Shown here one piece after another: positions 36,931 to 46,998 of a stretch of 64,000 bases of DNA. The notes below the pieces were generated by a model. It was given only the letters and a program-made list of their open reading frames with translations, was not told the origin of the DNA and made no database searches. The translations under genes and the position numbers were made by a program. Numbering within the stretch: the first letter of the stretch is position 1; each line of letters starts with the position of its first letter. The stretch is from Pseudoalteromonas luteoviolacea B = ATCC 29581. Lineage in GTDB: Bacteria > Pseudomonadota > Gammaproteobacteria > Enterobacterales > Alteromonadaceae. The DNA is taken from assembly GCA_000333235.1 (NCBI GenBank), contig CAPN01000051.1, positions 806,001 through 870,000 of the forward strand, given 5' to 3'.

Positions 36931-38481
36931 ATGCGTCGTGGGCAAAATATTATCGACCAAGAAGTGACGTTTGCGAGTGATTGTGAACTCGTTTCAACCA
37001 CGGACTTACGAGGCGTAACCACTTATGCCAACGAAGCATTTTGTAAAGTTGCGGGATACAGCAAAGAAGAGTTGGTTGGAAAAAACCACAATATCGTACG
37101 TCATCCTGATATGCCAAAAGCAGCATTTAAGGAACTGTGGGATAAACTAAAAGATGGCCATTCATGGCGTGGAGTGGTCAAAAACCGCTGTAAAGATGGC
37201 CGCTATTATTGGGTTGATGCATTTGTTACCCCCATTTTTGAACGAGGACAACTTGTTGGATACCAATCTGTTCGCGTCAAGCCGACAGAAGACATGAAAC
37301 GAAGGGCGACGAACATTTACGCTAAAATAAACGCAGGCAAGTCGTTATCGAGTTGGAAAGAGAAACGCGCGCTGCGAACAAGTATCACGCTAATTATTAC
37401 TTTAGTATTCGTTATATTGACAGGCTTAACTGGAGGAATACTAAACGCGTTTCTCACCGCGGTGTCACTCATGGCCATTTTAGCCTGTAACTATGAAGAA
37501 TTGGTCACTACACCTAACAAATTGGCTGATCAGCAAGCAAAATTTGATTCTGTTTCGCGTTATGTCTATTGCGGCAATCACCCATTTAGCATTGCAGAGT
37601 TCAATATTGGCATGTTGAATGCCAAACTACGAACTGTACTTGGTCGAGTAAAAGACTCAACCATTACTTTCAAAGACATTGCCGTTAACCTCGACAAACA
37701 ATCATCACAAACCGAAAAAGGTATTGAGTTACAAGGCAACCGCTTACAAGATATCGCAACAGCTATGGCCCAAATGAGCGCCACCATCGGTGAAATTTCG
37801 GAAAATACGGCTAAAACAGCAGATAAAGTTATGAGTACACAGGCAAACTGTGAAACCATTCGCCATCAAATGACTGAAAACACAGGTTTAGTAACTAGTT
37901 TAGCAAATCAAGTTGATGAGGCTGCACAAACAGCAAATACCTTAGCAACAGAAGCCGACAAGATTGGACAAGTAATGAGTGAAATCGAAGGCATTGCTGA
38001 GCAAACCAATCTACTTGCACTGAATGCGGCAATAGAAGCAGCTCGTGCAGGCGAACATGGCCGAGGATTCGCGGTTGTTGCCGATGAAGTTCGCGCGTTA
38101 TCTTCTCGAACTCAAAGTGCCACAACACACATTCATGCATCTATCAAAGAAATTCAAGATACGTTATATCGCTGGTCAGAAGTAATGCAAAGCACCAAAG
38201 CGCGAGCAGACGGTTGTGCTAAGAGCAGTAAAGACAGTCAAAAAGATTTAGAAGTAATTTTTCGTGAGATCAGTGAAATCGCTCACGCAGCTCAAGGTAT
38301 TTCTGCAGCTGCGGAAGAACAACAAGTGGTTTGCACAGACATTAATGGCAACATTACGACAATTCACGACCACAGTAATGCCAACTTAACCTTGAGCTTT
38401 GGCGTAGCAAAAGACGCAGCACAACTTGTTGAGTCTGCGGAGAAAATCAAAGGTTTACTGTTAACCTTTAAAGTACACTAA
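36931..38481 (+). CDS. Aer-like PAS methyl-accepting chemotaxis protein
   Basis: The 516-residue receptor has an N-terminal PAS domain of Aer type ([20 protein letters not shown], then [20 protein letters not shown]). A membrane hairpin follows near residues 148-188, with no periplasmic domain. The C-terminus is a signalling domain with the conserved hairpin tip [19 protein letters not shown]. By analogy the PAS domain binds FAD and reports redox or oxygen to the CheA/CheW complex. No other che gene is nearby. A terminator follows. Confidence 0.93.
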   Translation: MRRGQNIIDQEVTFASDCELVSTTDLRGVTTYANEAFCKVAGYSKEELVGKNHNIVRHPDMPKAAFKELWDKLKDGHSWRGVVKNRCKDGRYYWVDAFVTPIFERGQLVGYQSVRVKPTEDMKRRATNIYAKINAGKSLSSWKEKRALRTSITLIITLVFVILTGLTGGILNAFLTAVSLMAILACNYEELVTTPNKLADQQAKFDSVSRYVYCGNHPFSIAEFNIGMLNAKLRTVLGRVKDSTITFKDIAVNLDKQSSQTEKGIELQGNRLQDIATAMAQMSATIGEISENTAKTADKVMSTQANCETIRHQMTENTGLVTSLANQVDEAAQTANTLATEADKIGQVMSEIEGIAEQTNLLALNAAIEAARAGEHGRGFAVVADEVRALSSRTQSATTHIHASIKEIQDTLYRWSEVMQSTKARADGCAKSSKDSQKDLEVIFREISEIAHAAQGISAAAEEQQVVCTDINGNITTIHDHSNANLTLSFGVAKDAAQLVESAEKIKGLLLTFKVH

Positions 38482-38491
38482 TTCCTTCATT

Positions 38492-38518
38492 AAAAAGGCC
38501 TCGATTGAGGCCTTATTA
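38492..38518. terminator. Bidirectional terminator between the chemoreceptor gene and clpB
   Basis: AAGGCCTC and GAGGCCTT pair around GATT. The minus strand has five T residues after the stem (for clpB) and the plus strand a weaker TTATTAAT. Confidence 0.75.
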
Positions 38519-38542
38519 ATCTACTCGTGTTTAGTAAATAGC

Positions 38543-41116
38543 CTAAGTTTTAAAAACAATCCTATCATCTTCCACATCGACTTTAATCTTATCACCTGGA
38601 ACAAAAGCTCCAGATAACAAATGTTGCGCTAACGGGTTTTCTACATATTGTTGCACCGCACGTTTTAAAGGACGCGCACCAAACACCGGATCAAATCCAC
38701 TGGCAGCGATTTTGTCTAACGCCCCATCGCTTAATTCGAATTTAAAGCCTTTTTCTGTTAATCGCTTCTCTAATCGAGTTAGCTGAATTTTAGCAATGTG
38801 CTTAATATGTTCCGTGATCAGCGGATGAAAGACCACCGTTTCATCTATTCGATTGATAAATTCAGGGCGGAATTGTGTGGTAAGCACGGTCATCACTTTT
38901 TCCTTTAGTGTTTTGTAATCATTATTCTGTGCTTGCTCTTGAATAATGTCTGAACCAAGATTTGACGTCATAATGATCACGGTATTTTTAAAGTCTACCG
39001 TTCGACCTTGCCCATCCGTTAGCCTACCATCATCCAACACTTGCAATAGAATATTAAATACGTCTGGATGTGCTTTTTCAACCTCATCGAGTAACACAAC
39101 AGAATAAGGGCGACGCCGTACCGCTTCGGTTAAATATCCGCCTTCTTCGTAACCTACATAGCCAGGAGGGGCACCTACAAGACGCGCAACGGAATGCTTT
39201 TCCATGAACTCAGACATATCAATCCGCACCATCGCATCCTCGGTATCAAACATAAAGCTTGCCAGTGCTTTAGTAAGCTCGGTTTTACCGACCCCCGTTG
39301 GCCCTAAAAATAAAAATGAACCAATTGGACGATTAGGATCAGCAAGACCGGCTCTTGAACGTCTAATCGCATTCGCTACGGCAACTACCGCTTCGTCTTG
39401 ACCAATCACCTTTTTATGTAACTCGTCTTCCATTTGCAGCAGTTTTTCTCGTTCTCCTTGCAGCATTTTAGATACAGGAATACCTGTCCAACGCGACAAA
39501 ATTTCCGCGATTTCATCTTCAGAAACTTGATTTCTAAGCAAGCTCATTTCTTGCATTTCGGCTTGTGATGCAAGGTCTAATTTACGCTCTAGTTCTGGAA
39601 TACGGCCATATTGCAATTCAGACATGCGTTGCAGATCGCTTGCTCTGCGAGCAACTTCCATATCAAGACGTGCTTGTTCAAGCTCCGCTTTTATTGCTTG
39701 TGTACCTTGCAATGACGCTTTTTCAGCATTCCATACTTCATCAAGTTCTTTATACTCAGCTTCTAGCTCTGAAATTAACGCTTGCATTTCGTCACGGCGT
39801 TTACGACTCGCCTCATCTTTCTCTTTTGCAAGCGCATTATCTTCAAGCTTTAACTGAATGATACGGCGCTCTAGTTTATCTAAGGGTTCAGGTTTAGAAT
39901 CTATCTGCAGGCGAATAGATGAACCTGCTTCATCGATCAAATCGATCGCTTTATCGGGTAACTGTCTATCTGAAATGTAACGATGCGATAAATGTGCCGC
40001 TGCTACTATTGCTGGATCCGTGATCTGTACAGAATGATGTAACTCATAACGCTCTTTTAAGCCCCTTAAAATAGCGATGGTATCTTCCACACTCGGTTCA
40101 CTCACAAAGACCTTCTGGAAACGACGTTCCAGCGCAGCGTCTTTCTCAATGTAATGTCGATACTCATCGAGCGTCGTTGCGCCTACACAGTGCAGTTCGC
40201 CACGCGCAAGAGCTGGCTTTAACATATTACCTGCATCCATCGCGCCGTCGGTTTTGCCCGCGCCAACCATAGTGTGGATCTCATCAATAAACAGAATGAC
40301 CTGTCCTTCTTCTTTGGCCAGTTCATTCAATACGGACTTCAAGCGCTCTTCAAACTCACCTCGATATTTAGCGCCAGCAACCAATGCACCTAAGTCAAGC
40401 GACAAAACCCGCTTATTTTTAAGGCCTTCTGGGACTTCACCGTTAACAATACGTTGCGCTAGACCTTCCACAATGGCCGTTTTACCCACGCCCGGTTCAC
40501 CAATCAAAACGGGATTATTTTTTGTTCGGCGTTGTAAGACTTGGATTGTCCGACGGATTTCATCATCGCGTCCAATCACCGGATCGAGTTTACCTTGAAT
40601 CGCTCGTTCTGTAAGATCAACCGTAAACTTTTCTAAAGCTTGACGAGTTTCTTCTGCATTCGGGTCATTGACCTTCTGACCTCCGCGCATCGCTTTAATT
40701 GCTTTATCTATTTTATCTTGGGTAATCCCAAGCGAACGAAAAATTTCGCCAAGCGATCCTTTATCTTCGCACGCGGCGAAAACAAACAACTCACTCGAAA
40801 TGTATTTATCACCGCGTTTTTGTGAGTACTTATCACATAAGTTAATTAATGCGATCAATTGGTTTGACAGTTGAACATCACCGCCAACGCCTTCCACTTT
40901 AAACAGTTTTTCTATCGCTTGAGAGATTTTTGTATTAAGTTCATCTGCTTTGATCCCTGCTTGGGCGAGCAATAAACGTACGCTTGAGCCTGATTGCTGC
41001 AATAGCGCATACATTAAATGTACAGGCTCAATAAACTGGTGATCGCGACCAAGTGCTAACGACTGTGCATCGGATAAGGCTTGTTGAAATTTACTGGTAA
41101 ATCGGTCAATTCTCAT
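38543..41116 (-). CDS. clpB: ATP-dependent disaggregase ClpB
   Basis: ClpB is a hexameric AAA+ chaperone that extracts proteins from aggregates with DnaK. The 857-residue protein has the N-terminal Clp repeat domain, two AAA+ modules (Walker [10 protein letters not shown] near 205 and GPTGVGKTE near 605), and the middle coiled-coil domain between about 410 and 530. That middle domain distinguishes it from ClpA. It lies 85 bases after pgeF, and the gap contains an excellent sigma-32 promoter. Confidence 0.97.
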   Translation of the reverse strand: MRIDRFTSKFQQALSDAQSLALGRDHQFIEPVHLMYALLQQSGSSVRLLLAQAGIKADELNTKISQAIEKLFKVEGVGGDVQLSNQLIALINLCDKYSQKRGDKYISSELFVFAACEDKGSLGEIFRSLGITQDKIDKAIKAMRGGQKVNDPNAEETRQALEKFTVDLTERAIQGKLDPVIGRDDEIRRTIQVLQRRTKNNPVLIGEPGVGKTAIVEGLAQRIVNGEVPEGLKNKRVLSLDLGALVAGAKYRGEFEERLKSVLNELAKEEGQVILFIDEIHTMVGAGKTDGAMDAGNMLKPALARGELHCVGATTLDEYRHYIEKDAALERRFQKVFVSEPSVEDTIAILRGLKERYELHHSVQITDPAIVAAAHLSHRYISDRQLPDKAIDLIDEAGSSIRLQIDSKPEPLDKLERRIIQLKLEDNALAKEKDEASRKRRDEMQALISELEAEYKELDEVWNAEKASLQGTQAIKAELEQARLDMEVARRASDLQRMSELQYGRIPELERKLDLASQAEMQEMSLLRNQVSEDEIAEILSRWTGIPVSKMLQGEREKLLQMEDELHKKVIGQDEAVVAVANAIRRSRAGLADPNRPIGSFLFLGPTGVGKTELTKALASFMFDTEDAMVRIDMSEFMEKHSVARLVGAPPGYVGYEEGGYLTEAVRRRPYSVVLLDEVEKAHPDVFNILLQVLDDGRLTDGQGRTVDFKNTVIIMTSNLGSDIIQEQAQNNDYKTLKEKVMTVLTTQFRPEFINRIDETVVFHPLITEHIKHIAKIQLTRLEKRLTEKGFKFELSDGALDKIAASGFDPVFGARPLKRAVQQYVENPLAQHLLSGAFVPGDKIKVDVEDDRIVFKT

Positions 41117-41148
41117 GGAAGTTACCCTTCAAAACTATCACTACTCTT

Positions 41149-41178
41149 TTTATGGGTGTGAGCAGCCAAAGCTTCAAG
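41149..41178 (-). promoter_or_regulatory. Heat-shock (sigma-32) promoter of clpB
   Basis: On the minus strand CTTGAAG (41172-41178), a 15-base spacer and CCCATAAA (41149-41156) match the RpoH consensus. It lies 33 bases before the clpB start codon. Confidence 0.82.
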
Positions 41179-41201
41179 TAACAACACGAAAAAAAATAAG
41201 A

Positions 41202-41948
41202 TTATTTGCGCCAGATCACAGTCGCCATGCGACCGGTTCTCCCTTCTCGACGGTAAGAGTAAAAACGTTCTGGTTGGCTTACTGTACAAATATTTTGTGA
41301 ATAAATCGCCTCGACACCCAATCTATTCAATTTTTGTGTGGCAAGCATAAATATATCTGCCAACCACTTTTCTGAATTCATTGGATGTGAAACAAACGCA
41401 GCTTGATGTATTGGATCACTTAAGCAAAAAGCATCACGTACATCGTTTCCCACTTCAAAGTGACGAGGGCCTATCGCGGGCCCAAACCAAGCCCGTAAGG
41501 TATGCGCTTCACTAGAAAACAACGCTAACGCATTTTCGATAATACCAGATTGCAAAGGACGCCAACCGCCATGCAGCGCTGCGATTTCTTTCCCATCCTC
41601 ACTTGAAAGCAAAATAGGTAAACAATCTGCTGTCATAATCGTTAATGCTGTGTCATCTAAACGCGTAAACAGTCCATCGGCTTTTGTTGGCATTTCCGAT
41701 AACTTGTCTCGATTTTCCTCGGTTACATGGACAACCTGATCACCATGAATTTGGTCTAGCCAAATCAGCTTTGAACCTATCATGGCAGTGAAACGAGCCC
41801 GATTTTCAGTTACCGCGCTCTTGTCATCACCAACATGATACGCAAGATTAAAACGGTCAAATGGCGCGACAGAGACACCTTCTAAGCAACGTGTAGTACT
41901 GAAAGTCTCGATTCCAGTTGATGTGGGCCATGTCGCGCGCAATACCAT
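41202..41948 (-). CDS. pgeF: Peptidoglycan editing factor PgeF (YfiH, laccase-domain)
   Basis: The 248-residue protein belongs to the YfiH/DUF152 family. Zinc/copper-type ligands are visible in MTADCLPILLS (Cys) and IAALHGGWRP (His), with a further His in the RHFEVG region. Members have been described as editing wrongly incorporated serine in muropeptide precursors and as phenol oxidases. It begins 1 base after rluD ends, so the two are translationally coupled, an order found widely in gammaproteobacteria. Confidence 0.92.
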   Translation of the reverse strand: MVLRATWPTSTGIETFSTTRCLEGVSVAPFDRFNLAYHVGDDKSAVTENRARFTAMIGSKLIWLDQIHGDQVVHVTEENRDKLSEMPTKADGLFTRLDDTALTIMTADCLPILLSSEDGKEIAALHGGWRPLQSGIIENALALFSSEAHTLRAWFGPAIGPRHFEVGNDVRDAFCLSDPIHQAAFVSHPMNSEKWLADIFMLATQKLNRLGVEAIYSQNICTVSQPERFYSYRREGRTGRMATVIWRK

Positions 41949-41949
41949 G

Positions 41950-42927
41950 TTAATATTCCGTTTCCTGGTTCATTTTCGAGTCTTCACGGAGTGCTTCAGT
42001 TAGCGCAACCATGTCTTCAGGAATAGGAGCTTCCCAACGCATGATCTCACCTGTGATCGGGTGTGCGATTTGTAAACGTACCGCATGCAGTGCTTGACGT
42101 TTAAAATCGCGAAGCATTTGGAATAACTCAGGCGTCGCATTTTTAGGAGGACGAGGACGACCACCATAAAGCTGGTCTCCGACTAGAGGATGGTTAAGAT
42201 ACGCCATGTGCACACGGATCTGGTGCGTGCGTCCAGTTTCTAATCGTAATCTCAAACGAGTGTGAGCACGAAACTTTTCAGCAACTCGATAATGTGTCAC
42301 CGCTGGTTTGCCCATTTCATGCACAGCCATGTGGGTACGCTTCGTTGAATGGCGACCTATCGGCTTTTCAATCATACCACCGGCTGTCATTGTGCCGTTG
42401 CAAATCGCTTCATATTCACGGGTAAAGTTTTCACGAGCTTGTAGATTTTTTACTAAGTGTGTTTGTGCTTGAATGGTTTTTGCGACCACCATAAGCCCTG
42501 TAGTGTCTTTATCTAGACGATGAACAATTCCTGCACGTGGGACACTCGCAATTTCAGGACAATGATGTAAAAGCGCGTTCAAAACTGTTCCATTTGGGTT
42601 GCCCGCACCAGGGTGAACAACGAGGTCCATAGGCTTATTGATCACTAAAATATCGTCATCTTCATAAACAATATTCAACGTAATTTCTTGTGCCTCGTAT
42701 TCACGCGCGGCTTCAATTTCGGTCTCAATTGAAACAGACTCTCCACCTAGGAGTTTTTCACGCGGAACGTTCAAGACTTGACCGTCAATGATTACTTTAT
42801 CATCAAGAATCCAAGTTTTTATGCGTGATCGCGAATAATCCGGGAACAATTGCGCCAAAATCTGGTCTAGACGTTTACCGCCCAATTCAAATGGGACTTC
42901 TGCTTGTAGCGAGATTTGCTCTGACAT
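41950..42927 (-). CDS. rluD: 23S rRNA pseudouridine synthase RluD
   Basis: RluD isomerises uridines 1911, 1915 and 1917 in helix 69 of 23S rRNA. The 325-residue protein has an N-terminal S4 RNA-binding domain (GGKRLDQILAQLFPDYSRSR) and the catalytic Asp in RIVHRLDKDTTGLMV-type motif, then GRTHQIRVHM. It is divergent from bamD and followed by pgeF and clpB, the E. coli order. Confidence 0.96.
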   Translation of the reverse strand: MSEQISLQAEVPFELGGKRLDQILAQLFPDYSRSRIKTWILDDKVIIDGQVLNVPREKLLGGESVSIETEIEAAREYEAQEITLNIVYEDDDILVINKPMDLVVHPGAGNPNGTVLNALLHHCPEIASVPRAGIVHRLDKDTTGLMVVAKTIQAQTHLVKNLQARENFTREYEAICNGTMTAGGMIEKPIGRHSTKRTHMAVHEMGKPAVTHYRVAEKFRAHTRLRLRLETGRTHQIRVHMAYLNHPLVGDQLYGGRPRPPKNATPELFQMLRDFKRQALHAVRLQIAHPITGEIMRWEAPIPEDMVALTEALREDSKMNQETEY

Positions 42928-43053
42928 TGTGTAACTTTACCTAATTTACCAGTGCAAGCTAAGCTCGACTGGGTTAGAATCGCTCATAAACGCATAGTTT
43001 ACTCGGTTTTACCAACTTGGCCTAGCCGAAGAAAGACGAAGGTAATAAATAAA

Positions 43054-43815
43054 ATGATAAAAACTTTAGGGAAGCGCGCTGTTTCTGTAATTATTGGCGC
43101 ATCTGTGCTTGGTTTAGCGGCATGTTCGTCAGCTCCAGAACAAGATGACATTGAAAGGGTACCAAATAAATCGGCTCAAGCACTTTATGAGGACGCTAAG
43201 CAAACACTCGACTCGGGTTTATATTCACGGGCAATTGAGTTATTAACTGCACTCGATTCTCGTTATCCGTTTGGTCCATACTCACGTCAAGTCCAAATGG
43301 ATTTGGTTTACGCACACTATCAATCAGGAAACACAGAACAAGCCCTTGCAACGATTGACCGTTTTATTCGCTTAAATCCGAATCACAAAGATCTTGACTA
43401 CATGTATTACATGCGCGGCCTAGTGAATATCAAAGCGGATAAAAATGCATTCCAAGAATACTTCGGTGTAGATAGAGCTGACCGTGATGCAAACCGCACA
43501 CGCGTCGCATTCCAAGATCTGTCAACACTAGTAAAACGCTTTCCAAAAAGCCAGTATGTTCCGGAAGCAAAGAAACGCCTTGTTTGGTTATTAAATAAAA
43601 TGGCTCGTTACGAGCTGAAAGTCGCAGAGTATTATTATGAGCGTGAGGCGTACTTAGCGGCTGCAAATCGTGGTAAATATGTGGTAGAGCATTACTCGCA
43701 AAGCACTTACCTACCACAAGCGCTCGAAATGATGGAAAAGAGCTATAAGAAACTTGGCCTTGACGATCTTGCTCAAAATGCGAAACAAGTGCGCGAGTTA
43801 AACATCAAAAAGTAA
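43054..43815 (+). CDS. bamD: Outer membrane protein assembly lipoprotein BamD
   Basis: BamD is an essential part of the BAM complex that inserts barrels into the outer membrane. The start at 43054 gives a lipoprotein signal (KRAVSVIIGASVLGLAAC, lipobox LAAC). The longer frame from 42952 would place 34 residues before it. The mature part has about five TPR-like repeats (ALYEDAKQTLDSGLYSRAIE and later units). At 253 residues it is the usual length. It is divergent from rluD and ends in a strong terminator. Confidence 0.95.
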   Translation: MIKTLGKRAVSVIIGASVLGLAACSSAPEQDDIERVPNKSAQALYEDAKQTLDSGLYSRAIELLTALDSRYPFGPYSRQVQMDLVYAHYQSGNTEQALATIDRFIRLNPNHKDLDYMYYMRGLVNIKADKNAFQEYFGVDRADRDANRTRVAFQDLSTLVKRFPKSQYVPEAKKRLVWLLNKMARYELKVAEYYYEREAYLAAANRGKYVVEHYSQSTYLPQALEMMEKSYKKLGLDDLAQNAKQVRELNIKK

Positions 43816-43830
43816 AATAAACGTTTTACA

Positions 43831-43858
43831 AAAAACCGAACTCATGTTCGGTTTTTTT
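43831..43858 (+). terminator. Intrinsic terminator of bamD
   Basis: AACCGAAC and GTTCGGTT pair around TCAT, with seven T residues after it. Confidence 0.9.
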
Positions 43859-43875
43859 ATGCTAAATTTCAGGCG

Positions 43876-43900
43876 TAAAAAAACCGTCTTATAGACGGTT
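43876..43900 (-). terminator. Intrinsic terminator of tRNA-Ser
   Basis: On the minus strand AACCGTCT and AGACGGTT form a stem followed by seven T residues, about 13 bases past the tRNA. Confidence 0.85.
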
Positions 43901-43912
43901 AAATGAAGTAAA

Positions 43913-44002
43913 TGGCGGAGAGAGAGGGATTCGAACCCTCGGTAGGGGTTAGCCTACACACGAGTTCCAGTCGTGCGCCTTCAACCGCTCAGCCATCTCT
44001 CC
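43913..44002 (-). tRNA. tRNA-Ser (GGA)
   Basis: A 90-base class II tRNA with a long variable arm, encoded CCA and anticodon GGA. It forms a single-gene unit with its own promoter and terminator. Confidence 0.96.
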
Positions 44003-44024
44003 GCATCACTTGATAGCGGGGCTA

Positions 44025-44053
44025 ATACTATGAAAAGCCACACTCTTTAGCAA
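44025..44053 (-). promoter_or_regulatory. Promoter of tRNA-Ser
   Basis: On the minus strand TTGCTA (44048-44053), a 17-base spacer and TAGTAT (44025-44030), followed by a GC-rich discriminator (TAGCCCCGC). Confidence 0.7.
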
Positions 44054-44116
44054 GTAGTTTTTAGTCTTTTCCCCACAAGCGGCGAGGAATTAAACAATTT
44101 ACCTGAATTCTTTCAC

Positions 44117-45157
44117 TTAACGTTTGAGTTGAGCCGAAAAATCTAGCATGCGATTTAAAGAACGCAATGCGCCTTCACGAAGAGCCATGTCAACAAACAC
44201 TTCTTTACCTGTAGGATCAACAAGCGCTTCTTCAATCGCTTTCAATCCATTCATTGCCATCCATGGACAGTGTGCACAACTCTTACACGTTGCCCCTTCT
44301 CCGGCCGTCGGCGCTTCAAAGAATTCTTTATCTGGGCACAGCTGCTGCATTTTATAAAAAATGCCACGATCTGTTGCAACGATAAACTTTTTATTTGCTA
44401 AGGTTTGTGCTGCTTTAATTAATTGGCTAGTTGAGCCTACTGCATCGGCTAAATCAACGATTTCAGCTGGTGACTCTGGATGCACAAGAACGGCAGCATC
44501 TGGATGCAAAGCCTTCATATCTTTCAGCGCTTTGGTTTTAAACTCGTCATGAACGATACATGCACCATTCCACATGATCATATCCGCACCCGTTTTCTTT
44601 TGGATGTAAGAACCTAAGTGCTTGTCTGGACCCCAGATGATTTTCTCACCTTCAGCATCAAGATGTTCAACGATTTCAAGTGCGCAAGAGGAAGTCACTA
44701 TCCAATCTGCTCTCGCTTTAACAGCGGCTGATGTATTAGCATAAACAACCACTTTACGATCAGGGTATTGATCACAAAACGCTGAAAAATCGTCGATAGG
44801 ACAACCTACGTCCAACGAGCAAGTCGCTTGAAGGGTTGGCATCACAATCGTTTTTTCTGGTGTCAGAATTTTAGCTGTTTCACCCATGAAACGTACACCA
44901 GCAACAATAATGATATCGGCATCGTGCTTAGCACCAAAACGCGCCATTTCTAATGAATCGGCAACGCAGCCTCCCGTTTCTTCCGCTAACGCTTGGATTT
45001 CAGGATCAGTATAGTAATGCGCAACAAGAACAGCATTCTTTTCTTGTAATAAAGCTTTAATACGCGCTTTATACATTTGCTTTTCATCAACTGAGAGAGG
45101 GGCTGGCTTAGGTGGGAAGATATAGTCTTCCGGCATAATTTGTTCAGCTAGGCTCAT
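44117..45157 (-). CDS. nadA: Quinolinate synthase A
   Basis: NadA condenses iminoaspartate with dihydroxyacetone phosphate to quinolinate in NAD synthesis, using a 4Fe-4S cluster. Cluster-type cysteines lie in [17 protein letters not shown] and the C-terminal CKSCAHCPW. The start is set at 45157 ([12 protein letters not shown]), behind GTAGGTAG; the longer frame from 45220 adds 21 unlikely residues. The position beyond cpoB and the lysine tRNAs is the same as in E. coli. Confidence 0.95.
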   Translation of the reverse strand: MSLAEQIMPEDYIFPPKPAPLSVDEKQMYKARIKALLQEKNAVLVAHYYTDPEIQALAEETGGCVADSLEMARFGAKHDADIIIVAGVRFMGETAKILTPEKTIVMPTLQATCSLDVGCPIDDFSAFCDQYPDRKVVVYANTSAAVKARADWIVTSSCALEIVEHLDAEGEKIIWGPDKHLGSYIQKKTGADMIMWNGACIVHDEFKTKALKDMKALHPDAAVLVHPESPAEIVDLADAVGSTSQLIKAAQTLANKKFIVATDRGIFYKMQQLCPDKEFFEAPTAGEGATCKSCAHCPWMAMNGLKAIEEALVDPTGKEVFVDMALREGALRSLNRMLDFSAQLKR

Positions 45158-45320
45158 AATTCTACCTACGATGTCTACATTGCTTAATAGGCGCGAATTA
45201 TACGCAAACTCGAGACACAATAATAGTTGAGTTTTAATTCTGATTATCGAGTAATTGTAATTACGTTAGATTAAATTCGATACGAGAGAGAAGAAATAGC
45301 TGAACAAGAATTACAAGAAG

Positions 45321-45396
45321 TGGTGGGTCATGATGGACTCGAACCATCGACCAATGGATTAAAAGTCCACTGCTCTACCAACTGAGCTAATGACCC
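45321..45396 (-). tRNA. tRNA-Lys (TTT), copy 6 in transcription order
   Basis: A 76-base cloverleaf with encoded CCA and anticodon TTT. It is the copy nearest nadA. Confidence 0.97.
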
Positions 45397-45580
45397 GCTC
45401 TGTGATTTGCTGCCATTATTCATCCTAAAGCTTGGGCCCTGCTCATCGTCCTGACTCACGTTCACGAACTGCGAAACGATGCTTCGGTTTCGTTCACCCA
45501 ACTGAGCTAATGACCTGCTCTGTGATTTACTGCCATTATTCGCAACATGCCGAGTTAACAACTTACTCGTTCACAAAAAG

Positions 45581-45656
45581 TGGTGGGTCATGATGGACTC
45601 GAACCATCGACCAATGGATTAAAAGTCCACTGCTCTACCAACTGAGCTAATGACCC
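45581..45656 (-). tRNA. tRNA-Lys (TTT), copy 5
   Basis: Identical in sequence to the other five lysine tRNAs of the array, with encoded CCA. Confidence 0.97.
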
Positions 45657-45840
45657 GCTCTGTGATTTACTGCCATTATTCATCCTGAAGTTTGGGCCCG
45701 GCTCGTCGTCCTGACTCACGTTCACGAACTGCGAAACGATGCTTCGGTTTCGTTCACCCAACTGAGCTAATGACCTGCTCTGTGATTTACTGCCATTATT
45801 CGCAACATGCCGAGTTAACAACTTACTCGTTCACAAAAAG

Positions 45841-45916
45841 TGGTGGGTCATGATGGACTCGAACCATCGACCAATGGATTAAAAGTCCACTGCTCTACCA
45901 ACTGAGCTAATGACCC
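45841..45916 (-). tRNA. tRNA-Lys (TTT), copy 4
   Basis: Identical 76-base lysine tRNA, anticodon TTT. Confidence 0.97.
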
Positions 45917-46099
45917 GCTCTGTGATTTACTGCCATTATTCATCCTGAAGCTTGGGCCCGGCTCGTCGTCCTGACTCGCGTTCACGAACTGCGAAGCGTT
46001 GCTTCGGTTTCGTTCACCCAACTGAGCTAATGACCGCTCTGTGTTTTTCTGCCACTATTCGCAACATGCCGAGTTAACAACTTACTCGTTCACAAAAAG

Positions 46100-46175
46100 T
46101 GGTGGGTCATGATGGACTCGAACCATCGACCAATGGATTAAAAGTCCACTGCTCTACCAACTGAGCTAATGACCC
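46100..46175 (-). tRNA. tRNA-Lys (TTT), copy 3
   Basis: Identical 76-base lysine tRNA, anticodon TTT. Confidence 0.97.
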
Positions 46176-46359
46176 GCTCTGTGATTTACTGCCATTATTC
46201 ATCCTGAAGCTTGGGCCCGGCTCGTCGTCCTGACTCACGTTCACGAACTGCGAAGCGATGCTTCGGTTTCGTTCACCCAACTGAGCTAATGACCTGCTCT
46301 GTGATTTACTGCCATTATTCGCAACATGCCGAGTTAACAACTTACTCGTTCACAAAAAG

Positions 46360-46435
46360 TGGTGGGTCATGATGGACTCGAACCATCGACCAATGGATTA
46401 AAAGTCCACTGCTCTACCAACTGAGCTAATGACCC
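46360..46435 (-). tRNA. tRNA-Lys (TTT), copy 2
   Basis: Identical 76-base lysine tRNA, anticodon TTT. Confidence 0.97.
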
Positions 46436-46618
46436 GCTCTGTGATTTACTGCCATTATTCATCCTGAAGCTTGGGCCCGGCTCGTCGTCCTGACTCGCGT
46501 TCACGAACTGCGAAGCGTTGCTTCGGCTTCGTTCACCCAACTGAGCTAATGACCGCTCTGTGTTTTACTGCCACTATTCGCAACATGCCGAGTTAACAAC
46601 TTACTCGTTCACAAAAAG

Positions 46619-46694
46619 TGGTGGGTCATGATGGACTCGAACCATCGACCAATGGATTAAAAGTCCACTGCTCTACCAACTGAGCTAATGACCC
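46619..46694 (-). tRNA. tRNA-Lys (TTT), copy 1 (promoter-proximal)
   Basis: First intact lysine tRNA after the promoter. A 17-base tRNA-Lys 5' fragment lies between it and the promoter. Confidence 0.97.
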
Positions 46695-46862
46695 GCTCTG
46701 TGATTTACTGCCATTATTCATCCTGAAGTTTGGGCCCGGCTCGTCGTCCTGACTCGCGTTCACGAACTGCGAAGCGTTGCTTCGGTTTCGTTTACCCAAC
46801 TGAGCTAATGACCAGCTCGATACAGCTGCTTTGTTCACTTCAATCGCCTGCTGCGGGCGCTT

Positions 46863-46890
46863 ATAATACTTATTTAAAAAAGGAGTGCAA
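46863..46890 (-). promoter_or_regulatory. Promoter of the tRNA-Lys array
   Basis: On the minus strand TTGCAC (46885-46890), a 16-base spacer and TATTAT (46863-46868), followed by a GC-rich discriminator (AAGCGCCCGC), the stable-RNA layout. No other good promoter is seen within the array. Confidence 0.75.
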
Positions 46891-46998
46891 CTGAAAACCG
46901 CATTTTTTTTGCAATAAACCGTCTAGATGCCTAATTTTAAACCAAATTGTAACTATAATGGTCAATTAAATTAGACACCTTACTTTAAAGTTCAAAAA

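Larger units (their letters stand above)
45321..46813 (-). repeat. Tandem array of 259/260-bp units, each with one tRNA-Lys and a broken tRNA-Lys 5' end
   Basis: Six units start at 45321, 45581, 45841, 46100, 46360 and 46619. Each has an intact tRNA-Lys, then a spacer that repeats the tRNA leader (GTGATTTACTGCCATTATTC on the plus strand) plus about 17 bases of tRNA-Lys 5' end. Fragments end near 45515, 45775, 46035, 46294, 46554 and 46813. Spacers differ at a few positions, while the tRNAs are identical. Confidence 0.93.

Noticed and set aside
43913-44002. tRNA-Ser as an integration site for a mobile element
   Set aside because: No integrase, no repeated 3' tRNA end and no foreign-looking genes are nearby. 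Neighbours are core genes.
45321-46838. Repeated 70-77-residue minus-strand reading frames and a CRISPR-like regular spacing
   Set aside because: The frames run through tRNA-Lys genes and their repeated spacers, so they are translations of structural RNA. The 260-base unit is far longer than a CRISPR repeat-spacer and contains tRNAs.
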